From Chondrosia reniformis (taxonomy: Eukaryota; Porifera; Demospongiae; Chondrillida; Chondrillidae), in the NCBI GenBank assembly GCA_947172415.1, contig OX359201.1, positions 3,410,001-3,474,000 of the forward strand: a DNA stretch of 64,000 nt, written 5' to 3'. Each line of letters starts with the position of its first letter. Positions within the stretch are counted from its first letter, which is position 1. The notes under the pieces are model-generated. The model was not told where the DNA came from and did no database searches. It saw nothing but the letters and a program-made list of their open reading frames with translations. This document shows, piece after piece, positions 33,431 through 44,579 of this stretch. The position numbers and the translations under genes are program-made.

Positions 33431-34600
33431 AAAATTACTAACTGTAGACTTTGCCTTAAAATGTACCTCTAGAACTCAAACAGAACACACAGTCATATTC
33501 AAAGACTTTTAAAATGCTCCAAATGAGGTAATAGGTACACACGAGCCAAACCGTTTTTCTAGTTAAGTTACATATATAAAACATGGATACATACACCCAT
33601 AATGGATATGCACAAACATGGACGAATGTGTACATAAATATACAGTTGAATCTCTCGAATATTCACTATACTGAATACAAACATGGATGAATGTGTTGCA
33701 CGCACGCATATTTATCCAAATCCACCCCTACGTATCCAATTACACTCCTGCGTACGTACATACACACATCGATAGGTGAAAATATTAACAGAAAACAAAA
33801 GAAGAGATGACGGAGCTTACAGTACCAAAGTTTTACTACTGTTGTCTAAACGAATTTATTTTATAAATTTTACATCAATCTATAGCAACAATTCTGGTAT
33901 ACAAATACGCTTTATCTAACCTTCGTTACAACTCGCTATTTCCGTAGCTCCTTCTCGTTGGAGAGCGTCGACTTGTCATAGCCGTTCACGAAAGGGATGA
34001 TCTTCTTTAGCAATGAGGCGGTGACGTTTTCCCAACGTCCCAAGATTCACTAAATGTTTTCGGAGCGACATACGAGAGGTGTTGGTGACGCACTAGAGAA
34101 ACATCATAAAACATCATCAGGTTGCGCAATCGTAACCTTGAATTCTTCATTATTATCTTGATTGTTTGCTCATTTAATTAAGCAAAACTTTGCCAAACGT
34201 TTCCTATTGGTTTCACAGTTATCTGACAAATGGAAATTTTTTATTAATATAACACGTTTCAATATAAATTCTCCATAGGTTTTCTATAGTGCTATGTCCT
34301 TCTATATGCAGACTTTGTCCTCCGTTTTCTAACAAATGGAGGCCTAAATAAGAAATCCCTTAATTTAAAACGGGTTTATACCCTATACTTTATGATGATA
34401 TGCCCATTTTGTTTCTAGATCCTTTTTTTGAGCCATATGAATTATTTAATTACATTATTTATTTCTTTAGATTACCTTAGTATATTGTAACTTGCACTGT
34501 ATATACGTGTATATGTGTGTAAGTGATGAGTTTTACAGAAAACTGAAGTGCCATGTATATAGGAATTTCTTTACCTAACATGTAATGGATTGTTGTATTA

Positions 34601-34877
34601 ACAAGTAAATAAAAAACATTTACAAAAATGATGTTAGAAGTAGTAATGGCAGTTCAGCACTTCTGTGTTTGGGCGCACTAACCTTAAGTAGGAATGGTGC
34701 GCCCAAACACAGAAGTGTATGGTTAAGTTACTTAAATTTCAGTATATATGCAATTTCCGTATGATTAGCCTTATCATATAATCAGTGTCTTGTTTCGATA
34801 CTTTTTGCAGATGTATTAGTGAACACTGCCATTACTACTTCTAACATCATTTTTGTAAATGTTTTTTATTTACTTGT
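34601..34877. mobile_element. MITE with 53-bp perfect TIRs and a nested hairpin
   Basis: 34,601-34,653 is the exact reverse complement of 34,825-34,877 (outer sequence ACAAGTAAATAAAAAACATT, inner GAAGTAGTAATGGCAGT). Just inside, CACTTCTGTGTTTGGGCGCA at 34,660 pairs with its complement at about 34,699-34,718, giving a second hairpin. 277 bp long, no ORF, target duplication unclear. 34,878-35,050 shows no gene. Confidence 0.92.
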
Positions 34878-35049
34878 ATTCCCCCTTTTTTCCTCTTAAT
34901 ATTACTTGTTTTAAATTGATTTGAAAGTTTTCTTGGCGAAGATTTCAAAATAACGTCTAAGACAAGAGAAATATGCCGAAAACCATGATCTCTTAATTAA
35001 AAAATGGCGTCCGAGAAGACCACAATTTTCGCTCTTCACAATTAAGATG

Positions 35050-35420
35050 CTTATTGTAGAGCGCATTCAGATTTAGGGCTGTCTATTCCCTAGTTCCGAA
35101 ATATTTATGACGATTTATAACTAGTGCGCGCCCGCATAAGTTTGCATATTAGCGCTAGTCTATTCAATAAAAGAAAAAGAAGAAGAAAAAATGAATTTTG
35201 GAAGTGGGTCTATTCCTAGTTAGCTGCTTTTTGAACGCTATAGAGCGTGTAGAGTGTCGAAACATGTTTTGGCATTTAGGAAAGCGTGCATTAATCGCTG
35301 CAAATAACCGAATATAACCGAAAATCGCTTCGTTGGCGATTTATGAGGTGTTGATTGCTAATACATTGGATAGGGCAGCCATTTTTTTTCCCGGCCATTC
35401 CTACTTAGAGAGTACTACCG
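35050..35420 (+). repeat. dispersed repeat A (partners about 43,890-44,110 and 54,597-54,640)
   Basis: GGGCTGTCTATTCCCTA, GCTTTTTGAACGCTATA, GCTGCAAATAACCGAATA and CCATTCCTACTTAGAGAGTA recur in this order at 43,890-44,110. The terminal part recurs inverted near 54,597-54,640. The ACTCTGATAGG end may be a transposon terminus. Confidence 0.65.
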
Positions 35421-35939
35421 TACTCTGATAGGACATAAGATGAGATACAAGTGCTGCTCTTTAATCTAAGCTTAACTTTAACTAAACAACAAGGTGTGCT
35501 TTATAGTTAGGTAAAATAATTCACTGGCTTTATGCCCTAATGCATTAGAATAGTTGTTGCAAGACTCATTTCTTTGTGGTACATAAATAGTGTGGTAACA
35601 GCCTTAGGAAATTAGGTTTACTTTTCAATACTGACAATAAAGTTTTCTCATTCTCGGCTTGTGATTGTGAATGGTACATGTGTATGCTATAGTTTTGTGG
35701 AATAACAAGGTCAGTGACAGCTGGAATATAGAATACTCTTTATGTTTATTCATACTTAACAATGCAAGGTACAATGTTTTTGTATTGTATGTTTGTATGG
35801 CACTGGATCATTACCTGTCCATATAATATATTATATTGGTCCTTGTGGTCCTTTTTGGGAAGACTAAGTAGTGGTGAGTTTGGGCCCCTGTGATGTAGTT
35901 TAAGTTTGGCAGGCTAGGGCAGGCCCTTCACACTTGGAG

Positions 35940-36570
35940 GTTTTACACTTACTATTGTTACCTGAGTATGAATGCAATTGACCTTTTCCAGATTAGGGGT
36001 TCACCTATATATACATCTATTTGTTCTGTGGAACTTTTGCCTTTAAAAGTCCCTAAAGGGATTGCTGAAGTTCTCCAGAGGATAAAGATGTGTGACGTAA
36101 AACTGTCCAGGTTCAATAGTTGAATTACTACTCCATGTATATGTGCAAACTTATGCAGCAACTGAGCTAGAAGTGAACAGCACAAACAACTCAAAATTCA
36201 ATTTATAGGTTTACACAATTAACATTCCAACCAGTCTGTTAGACACTCATGCCACTCCTTGTTGCCCATATATACATAGTCAGGTTGTCTTTGTTTGCCA
36301 GTTTACATGTGTATAAGTAAGGTCAGTGACAGCTGGAATAGAATAGTCAAGAATATCACTCTACAGTGTTAATAGAATTAGAATATGACAGGTTAGACCA
36401 GGCCTTAAAACACTCACAGTGAGAATGTCTTGACCTTATCCATCCCACACAATTTTTGTCAATTGTGCTTTGTATGCTTCCATGCAGTGCTCTTTGAATA
36501 TGTGATGTGCATGCATTAATTTAACGTGTGCATGCTGCAGGAAACATTTCAATAAACAATAGCAGCCATG
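35940..36570 (+). repeat. dispersed repeat B (inverted partner 43,460-43,885)
   Basis: CCTGAGTATGAATGCAATTG, CCAGATTAGGGGTTCACCTA, TTGCTGAAGTTCTCCAGAGG and ACTCAAAATTCAATTTATAG match the reverse complement of 43,640-43,885. Later phrases (AGTCAGGTTGTCTTTG, AGTGTTAATAGAATTAGA, AAACATTTCAATAAACAAT) match on to about 43,550. Non-coding. A sub-phrase (AAGGTCAGTGACAGCTGGAA) occurs twice, near 35,707 and 36,320. Confidence 0.75.
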
Positions 36571-36904
36571 TTATAGGTTTACTTTTTGAGGTACATACAC
36601 CACTGTGTATATTGTCCATGCACTTAAGGGTGATTAGTGATGTAGTGAAGCTGCATGTGCATAAATGCAATGGTGGTTAATTCTCTATTAATTGTTTCAA
36701 TGGGGTTTACGTATGTTACTTGAACCATGCTTGGATCACTGCACACTCTGTAACAAATGGTTCGGTAGCACTGTAACATTAACTGTTTCATCAGTGATTC
36801 CATTGTTTCAAAGTGTTTACAGTACGTCTGTTAGGAAAGGTTGCTTTCGTAATCAACCTTCTTCAGTTCTAACGCTAACAAGGAGTTCGAGTTTAAAAAA
36901 CTCG

Positions 36905-37200
36905 TGGGGCGCCAGGCGCCCCTAAGTAAACTCAAACTACTTGGCTGGTTCTTATAGATATCCGGTAAACCGATTTCCGATGGACTCTTGCTGGCCGTCA
37001 ATTTTTCAAGGCCATCTCTCGTAGAAAAGGTTTTTGCGCAAGCTTTACGTTACATAGTATTAGTAAGGGTGGTTTTTAAGTCCATTTCGTTCGTTCAATG
37101 TTCTACGCTAAGGAAGAGAAAGCTAATTTTAAGCTAGAAAACGAAAGGTAGCCGCACCTCTGCCATTTTTTGACAGATATATATATATATACAGTTCAAG
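36905..37200 (+). repeat. dispersed repeat C (inverted partner 59,465-59,785)
   Basis: GCCAGGCGCCCCTAAGTAAA, AACTACTTGGCTGGT, CGCAAGCTTTACGTTACA, GCTAAGGAAGAGAAAGCTA and the final (AT)n run match the reverse complement of 59,465-59,785 in order. Ends may be TIRs of a transposon; a related GGGCAGC/CCAAGTAG phrase also occurs near 56,995 and 58,210. Confidence 0.75.
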
Positions 37201-37651
37201 TTACAAATATATATATATATATACAAGACTACGAACAGGAAGCCATACGTTAACATAATTTCTGAAAACAATAAAGGGGGGCCTGTGGCGCCCCAAAAAT
37301 GACATTTTATTTTAGGTCATGTTGAAGAGTCATGTGATGATTATGAATTCTATTACAATGCTTTACACGTGGAGTTGCACATGAGTAGTAGTCAACAAAG
37401 GCATGTAAGGCTAATTGAGGTTAGACTTAAAGGTAGTGTTGTGGTTTGGTTTCCATTATCTCCCCGTCACCCCTCCCTTTCATTTCGATTCCAAGATAAA
37501 ATTATTTTTATAAATTTTTCTAGTAAGTTGGGCTCTTTCTGTAGCTTAATATATATATTCCTATTAAATAAGAGTTGTATGTACATTTTACAGTGTTTAT
37601 TCGGTGAAATAGCTCTTAAGTTTTGTTCATTCTCCCGATTTTGACGTAGCA

Positions 37652-37773
37652 ATGAACCTCTACGACATTAAGTATTCTCCCTTATGTAGAGAAATGTCTT
37701 CGGAGTCCCGCTTTTCCCATAAAAGTGGACGATCACTCGACAAACATAAAGAGGAAGCCGTGCCATCGCAAAG
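37652..37773 (+). CDS. orphan first-exon candidate (MNLYDIKYSPLCREM...)
   Basis: ATG opens 40 codons (MNLYDIKYSPLCREMSSES and a basic, Ser-rich continuation ending EAVPSQR) to a CAAAG/GTAAAT donor. Composition looks coding and disordered. No downstream exon joined in phase. 37,774-38,560 shows only AT-rich DNA with a G-rich stretch near 38,205. Confidence 0.35.
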
Positions 37774-38572
37774 GTAAATTTTGACTATTCCTTGTTTCGC
37801 AGGTATAGATTGCCTAATGCGGATTGTGGTAAGAGTTATTCACTTATATACAAAAGCCACTTTCCTCTGCTTTATGTGAGAAACCCCACTTGCTAAAATA
37901 AAGTAAAAAGGAGGCCTAAGAGTATGAAGTGCCTGTGATTCTGTATCTAAATATAATCACATTAGTCTTGCTTAGCCCCTGAAGCCATGGCAACAAGAAG
38001 TGGGTGTATAGCAGACTTGTTTGGAATGTTAATAGTGTAAACTAAGGAATTGATTTTTATGTTTTGTCATGAAGCACTACAGGGTATGTAATTGTTTAGA
38101 CTATAGAAGTAAAAGTGATGAAAGATATATTGAGTGATATAACTGAAAGAGTGATAGAACTGTACATTCTTTCAATCATAATAAGTGCATTACAATGAAA
38201 ATTTTTTTTGGGGGGGCAAACCAGTAATTTTTTCTAGTGGGTGTGGTCAATGAGTATGGCTAGCCCTCCCCCTTCTTACACCAGTGAAATAGGGAGGGGG
38301 TGTAGGTTGGAAAACACATAAATTAATGTACTTTGCTGCAAGTGCCTTTTCAGCATGTTGGTTAATTTGGGTAAAACTCAGTGGGGCAAAACTATTTTCG
38401 GGGGAGAAATGCCCTCCTTCAAACACCCTAAAAACATTGCATTAGGTTAACAAATTCCTACTGAGATTTCCAAATATGTTCAATATCACTGAAACGCAAC
38501 TCAAGTTAGATCTTTGAAGTTTGATTATATAAGCTTTAGAAACAAAAGCCTTAATGGAGAACCTTGTTACGT

Positions 38573-39832
38573 CTTGCCTTAGTTTACTAAGGCAAGGAGT
38601 ATCCGGCTTGGACAACCCTCAGTCAGTTATGTTTTCCTTTCTTTGGGTTTTTAGCCAGAAGCCTCAGCTTTTCCTCCTTCCGGCAGCAGCAGACAGGTGC
38701 ACGTCGGGCCAAAGTTGACCGTCATAATAGGAGGGAGTACCTCCATACACAAATCCACCACTACTTTCCAGAGGTCGACAGGCAAGGACTGGGACAGGAC
38801 TACTTATCATCCAGGCCCCAATCCCTCAACAGATAGATGTCGCCTCAATATCCTTACAGCCGAGCAGAGAACAGTTCTCTGCATCGCTCTCATCACTTCT
38901 ATTGCACTTTTTGACAGCTTTGGAATTCCACTTAGGTCTTCCAAGAGCGTGTCCACTGTCCCCAAAGCACCAATTATCATCGGGACTACCTTAATTCGGT
39001 AGCCCCTAAATTGTTTCCTCATATCAGCTGCCAGCTTCTGGTACTTTTGGAACTTCTCTTGCCATCTTCCATTAATATTACTGTCAGTAGGAACTGACAT
39101 CTCAATAATGAAGATGGACTTACATAGCCGATCCTCAACCACTAAGTCTGGCCTTCTTTCTGTCATTTCATCATCTGTAGGGATACTAGGATCCCACAAG
39201 ATTTTGACAGCCCTATTCTCATAGACTGGTTTTGCTTCTAGTTTGTACCAGGGCTCTTCCTGCTTGAATCCATATTCTTTCAACAGTCTCCACAACACTA
39301 TCAGTATTGCACGGTCATGTCTCTCTTTGTAGAGAGAATATCCCTTGGGCTCACACATGTTTAGTATGTGTTTGACCGTTTCCATAGCCTTGCCACATTC
39401 TCTGCACATTAGGAGGCTAGAATTCTTCAGAATCCTATTTCGGTACCACCTTGTGTGCAGCACATCATCTTGGGCTGCGAGAATCAGAGCCTCAGTTTGA
39501 GGTCTGAGTCTCCCCTCAGAAAGCCACACATAAGACTCCCTATTTGTGACTTGTCTGTGGTACGAGCCCTGGTGAGACTTTTCGGCTAGGTTACTTTTTA
39601 ACCTTTCAGTCTGAGCCTCCCGGAGCTCACGTGCCACTCTCCTCCATTCTCTTACACTATTTTGTGAGGGATCTGTCTTCAGCCACATTTCCGGTTCTAG
39701 TTCTATTCCATGGCTTCTCAGTATCAATCTGGCTTCTTTCAAGACAGTCCTCCTCTGCTTTGAGCACTCCAGCCACTTTTGGTGTTTAACCACAACAGCT
39801 ATGAGTGGATCATTGGCAGTATATATAAGCAT
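38573..39832 (-). pseudogene. R2-type (RLE) non-LTR retrotransposon, 5'-truncated 3' part
   Basis: A 341-codon minus-strand ORF covers the region after the RT domain: a CCHC zinc knuckle (C143, C146, H155, C160; CRECGKAMETVKHILNMC), the RHD motif at 171-173, and a restriction-enzyme-like endonuclease with RRPDLVVED (D229) and FIIEMSVPTD (E244), then KFQKYQKLA. This is the layout of R2/NeSL-type LINEs, whose single ORF ends with this endonuclease. The ORF is intact but RT is missing, typical of incomplete target-primed reverse transcription. The 3' UTR runs to a 24-nt hairpin (CTTGCCTTAG, TTTA loop, CTAAGGCAAG; 38,573-38,596), possibly its end. Confidence 0.85.
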
Positions 39833-39949
39833 CCTATATATAGACTAAGTTTGATTATTTCAAATTTGTTCTCATACTTTTATTGCCATAGATCGATATA
39901 ATCATGAATATCATCCTTACAACCGGGGCCATCACCTTACCAAACAACT

Positions 39950-41232
39950 GGTGACATCACCCAACCAACCAAGGCAAGATAGGCCATGGACACAAAAGCG
40001 AGATAGATCATGGACACCAAAGCGAGATAGGTCTGGACACCAAAGCGAGATAGGTCATGGACACCAAAGCGAGATAGGTCATGGACACCAAAGCGAGATA
40101 GGTCAAGGACACCAATTGCAAGACGAGATAAGTCAAGGAAACCAAGGCGAGATAAGTCAAGGAAACCAAGGCAAGATAAGTCAAGGAAACCAAGGCGAGA
40201 TAAGTCAAGGAAACCAAGGCGAGATAAGTAAGATATTACAATGGTTGAGCTGGTGGATGAAGAAGACCATTTGGTGGCCTTGATTGGCTCATCATCCAAC
40301 CAACCTGGGCCATCATCCAACCAATCTGGGCCATCATCCAACCAACCTGGGCCATCATCCAACCAACCTGGGCCATCATCCAACCAACCTGGGCCATCAT
40401 CCAACCAACCTGGGCCATCATCCAATTCCAACCTCGGCCATCATCCAACCAACCTGGGCCATCATCCAACCAACCTGGGCCATCATCCAACCAACCTGGG
40501 CCATCATCCAACCAACCTGGGCCATCATCCAACCAACCTGGGCCATCATCCAACCAACCTGTGCCATCATCTAACCAAGCGGGGCCATCATCCAACCAAC
40601 CTGGGCCATCATCCAATTCCAACCTGGGCCATCATCCAACCAACCTGGGCCATCATCCAACCAACCTGGGCCATCATCCAACCAACCTGGGCCATCATCC
40701 AACCAACCTGGGCCATCATCCAACCAACCTGGGCCATCATCCAACCAACCTGTGCCATCATCTAACCAAGCGGGGCCATCATCCAACGAACCTGTGTCAT
40801 CATCCAACCAACCTGTGCCATCATCCAACCAACCTGTGCCATCATCCAACCAAGCGGGGCCATCATTCAACCAACCTGGGCCATCACCCAACCAACCAAG
40901 GCGAGATAGTTCAGGGACACCAAAGCGAGATAGGTCATGGACACCAAGGCGAGATAGGTCATGGACACCAAGGCGAGATAGGTCATGGACACCAAGGCGA
41001 GATAGGTCATGGACACCAAGGCGATATAGGTCAAGGACACCAAGGCGAGGCAGGTCAAGGATACCAAGGCGATATAGGTCAAGGACACCAAGGCGATATA
41101 GGTTAAGGAAACCAAGGCGAGATTGGTCAAGGACATCAAGCCGAGATGGGTCAAGGACACCAAGCTGAGACGGGTCAAGGACAGCAAGGCAAGATAGGTC
41201 AAGGACACCAAGGCGAGATAGATCAAGAGCAT
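39950..41232 (+). repeat. composite minisatellite: 24-bp / 21-bp / 24-bp units
   Basis: 39,975-40,230 and 40,895-41,225 are built of 24-bp units (GACACCAAGGCGAGATAGGT type). 40,290-40,895 is built of 21-bp units (GGGCCATCATCCAACCAACC type). In the 21-bp part a higher-order period of 189 bp (9 x 21) is marked by AATTCCAACC and TCTAACCAAGCGG variants, each seen twice 189 bp apart. Because 21 and 24 are multiples of three, several frames stay open on both strands: GPSSNQP and an Arg/Ser-rich PRRDRSWT on plus, WLDDGPG on minus. One plus frame extends upstream to about 39,890 (RYNHEYHPYNRGHHLTKQL), so an exon is possible. Confidence 0.9.
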
Positions 41233-41344
41233 CCTACCAACAGGGCCATCATCCCACCTACTAGGTGGAATAAGTTATCTTGAAAGATTTTTCTGAATCC
41301 TCATGCCTTGTTTATTGTTCTCAATTGTAAACTTTTAGGTAGTG

Positions 41345-43185
41345 AATGGTGACAATATCAAAAATTTGCAAGGGTTCTTCGAAATGACAAGGACGAAATA
41401 AGTGATCTTGAAGTTTTGAAAACTGCACATGAGTACAACTTCAAACCTATAGGGAATGGCACTAACCTCTTTAAAAACAATGATGCATTTACAAGTTCTA
41501 CGTATCCTTATATCATACTGAGTAAGTGCTTGGTATATCATCTTAAAATGGTATACAAGTCACCGTGCATAATATATATAAATATATTTTTTCATGTTCA
41601 ATGTATTTATAGATAGCATTTATACAAAGGTTTTGGGAGTTCCACACAGGCCAAACTTGAAAAACCTTCAAGAAAATTCTTTTTGGAGAACTTTGGTATG
41701 CATATATGATGATATATATGCTATATATGTATATATACATTCCTGTCCTTCCTATATACTGCTTTTAAGCACCCTCCTAATTACAGACACCTTTCTAAAA
41801 CTGTATTCATTGGCCCCAACGTGTCTTTTTACTCGTGGACAGCACATATTTATTGTAAATTAAACCTGAACTTTGAGACCATAACTTGTACCACAATTAC
41901 TCAATTACCTGTGAGCATCCAGAAAAATGTTTAGGCACTTTGTTAAGTTATCAGTAGTACTTCTCCATGCAATAACTGGCTGACTTGCCATTTCAATGAT
42001 TAGCTTATTCCTCCTTCGTATATCTGCTATAGATCATACAACTTATAGCAATCATTCTGAATATACCTCTGCAATCAGGACACCTCAGGCAGAATACATG
42101 TACCATAGTTGTCAAAATAAATCAGAGTTTACGCCGGTACGTAACTATTTAATCAAGTACATAAGCTGTATGTACCAGTACGTATATAGCATTTCAAAAT
42201 ACCTAACTCGATTATTACTATTTTGGTTAAGCTTCTGAAGCCGTCGTACAAAGCATACTTTCATGCGTATGTGCCTGTAAATGAACACGTACGAGGTGTG
42301 TCCGTATCCCTGTACGTAAGCGCGTAAAATGACTTATTTATTTTGCATGACAGGTTCTGTAGACACGTGTAAAATTAAAATTGTGCCAATATATTTTTTT
42401 ACCATAATTGTATCTATATCTAGGCTCCTGGACAAGCAACGTGGGATATGGCTTTATGTTACCTTAAATTTGTTAGAATTCCGTACTGAGCCTGAAACTT
42501 GCAAGATCAAGGAGAATAGTTACAAATTGTTCAAATCTAAAATTGCTGAAAAAGTAGATCATAATACTTCCTCCACTTTAATTTTTTTTCCAACAGCTAT
42601 CCGTGAGTTAATCTCTCTGGAAAAGCTAGATCCCTGGTATATTATGGATTCAAAAAGTGAACGAAAAATACAGGTTGTCCTTTATAATTTGCTCCTTGAC
42701 TTGAAATTTTACCATGATGAGAGATGCAGGGATCATGTGTTAACAGTTGCATTGGAGCCAATCATAGGAGGAGACCATGAACACAGAGCTCACTCTGATA
42801 TAGCACTGTTGTCAGTGTATGATAAACGGCAGTGTTCTGTAGTACTTTTGGCTGAGGTTAAAATGAAATTGCAGGAAAAGTGTACATCAATTTGGCACAC
42901 CCCTGTTAAGGATCAAAAAGCCTTTGGACAATTTCTGCATGCCTCTGTATTATCACATTGGAACAAGAAGCACCAAAATAATGGAAGTACTCTCCTACTC
43001 CTTGCCAGTGATAAAATCTATCATTTCTTTGAAGTGAAGTTTGCAACTCAGATCACTTTGTTGAAATATTACAATACAACATTTTCCAAGCTGACATTAA
43101 CGATGATGATTTTCAGAACGTTATTCGTTTTTTGCAGAGAGAACTGCTAAGGATATGCAAGCAGCCATTAACTCCAAATGTGTAA
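41345..43185 (+). CDS. multi-exon gene candidate with PD-(D/E)XK nuclease-like motif
   Basis: The largest exon begins after TATCTATATCTAG at about 42,425 and reads LLDKQRGIWLYVTLNLLEF and on. In the ORF opened at 42,329 the motif is SDIALLSVYDKRQCS then VVLLAEVKMK: D157, E176 and K178 fit D-Xn-E-x-K, and a Gln-bearing helix follows (KDQKAFGQFLHAS), all as in PD-(D/E)XK nuclease folds. The ORF ends at 43,150 in the wrong frame; one base lost near 43,093 would continue DINDDDFQNVIRFLQREL and end at TAA 43,183-43,185, which reads as the natural C-terminus. Upstream coding blocks are likely at about 41,360-41,520 (HEYNFKPIGNGTNLF), 41,614-41,694 (YTKVLGVPHRPNL) and 42,033-42,139 (TSAIRTPQAEYMYHS). 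Joining is not settled; function unproven. Confidence 0.5.
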
Positions 43186-43459
43186 TTGTTGTGTATATAT
43201 GTACTAAGTTTACCAGAAACTTCCATATTTAGTCTGCAAGCATGCAGGTCAACTTATTTTTTGTACTCTATGGATGTATCATCTTGTAAAAATTAATATT
43301 ACTAATATAACTTTTGTACTTAATTATATTTACTATCTGTATATAAGTTGTATTGATAAGTATCATAATGGCACTGCATGCATCCATGCAAGGGAACCCA
43401 TTTTCAATGGTAGTGAAACCTTTGGCAGCTTCTCCATGTAAGGATTAATGATTGTATGT

Positions 43460-43885
43460 ACAGTATTAAATTACTAAATTTGGAATGAGTGTTATATTGT
43501 ATGTTAATTGTGTTGCTATATGTATACTATACGTATATATAGCTCCACTCAGAAATTGTTTATTGAAACGTTTCCTGCTGCATCTAATTCTATTAACACT
43601 AGCTGCAAAGTGATATTCATCTGTATATACATACACTGGCAAGTACAGAGACAACCTGACTATATATATGAATTTTGAGTTGTTTGTGCTGTTCATTTCT
43701 TGGTCAGTGCACACATGGAGTAGTAATTCAGCTATTGAACCTGCATGGATAGTTTTACGTCATACATCTTTTTCCTCTGGAGAACTTCAGCAATCCCTTT
43801 AAAGGCCAAGGTTCCACCGAACAAATAGATATATAGGTGAACCCCTAATCTGGAAAAAGTCAATTGTATTCATACTCAGGTGCCA
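43460..43885 (-). repeat. dispersed repeat B, inverted copy
   Basis: Reverse-complement match to 35,940-36,570, in order, with moderate divergence. Directly followed by a copy of repeat A in plus orientation. Confidence 0.75.
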
Positions 43886-43889
43886 ATGA

Positions 43890-44110
43890 GTGACATGAGG
43901 GCGCATTCGGAATAATGGCTGTCTATTCCCTATATAGTTTGGAAACAAAAACAGGAATATAGGAAATGGGCCTCTTCCTGGTTAATCACTTTTTGAACGC
44001 TGTATATACAGCGTCGAAATACTTAGACAAGCGTGTATGAATGGCTGCAAATAACCGAATAGAACTTCGACCATTCCTAATTAGAGAGTACACTACCATA
44101 TAATCTCTGA
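43890..44110 (+). repeat. dispersed repeat A, second copy
   Basis: GGCTGTCTATTCCCTA, CACTTTTTGAACGCTG, GCTGCAAATAACCGAATA and CCATTCCTAATTAGAGAGTA match 35,050-35,420. 44,110-44,388 shows nothing else. Confidence 0.65.
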
Positions 44111-44388
44111 TATAGGTATCTACAACAAACAAATTAAACCTTCGAGTACAAGTGGATGCACCTGTTCGATTACCAATTGCATGGTATGTGGTAGAAATAA
44201 ATGGTATATTCCTTTCACAGACTTACTTTTACGTCTTTCCTACCAAGAATAGTGTCTGATTACAGGGATTCAACAAAGACATTCGCATCGGGTCTTCTCC
44301 CATGTAAAATTGTGGTTATTTTATCTATTCAAAATCTGATTGGCTGATTGTAAAATACGGCGCAAGGGAGAAAAATGATTGTAACTTG

Positions 44389-44576
44389 CACTGTATATAG
44401 TAGGTAGGTGGTAATACCCACCTCACTGTTTGCCACCGTGGTGGACAATTTTATGGTGAAGATCTTCGATAAAATGGTGGTAATATCCACTGAAATACTC
44501 TCCACCATGGTGGATATGAGGATTATGGCTATTACCACCATATTTAGTGGAAATAGCCACCACATTTTTTACAGTG
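44389..44576. mobile_element. short TIR element rich in CCACCATGGTGG palindromes
   Basis: The ends CACTGTATATAGTAGG... and ...TTTTTTACAGTG are imperfect inverted repeats sharing CACTGTA and a GGTGG(T/C)(A/T)AT phrase. The 188-bp interior holds several self-complementary CCACCGTGGTGG and CCACCATGGTGG blocks. No ORF of note. The left end resembles a CTTGCACTGTATATA phrase also seen at 34,490 and 58,315, so the border is uncertain. Confidence 0.5.
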
Positions 44577-44579
44577 TAT

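Noticed and set aside
37369..37652. 91-codon plus and 61-codon minus ORFs
   Set aside because: AT-rich hydrophobic translations without splice context or motif.
40571..41232. Minus-strand WLDDGPG and LALVSLTY ORFs
   Set aside because: These are shadows of the 21- and 24-bp repeats; every frame without a stop stays open. The plus strand has the better upstream continuation.
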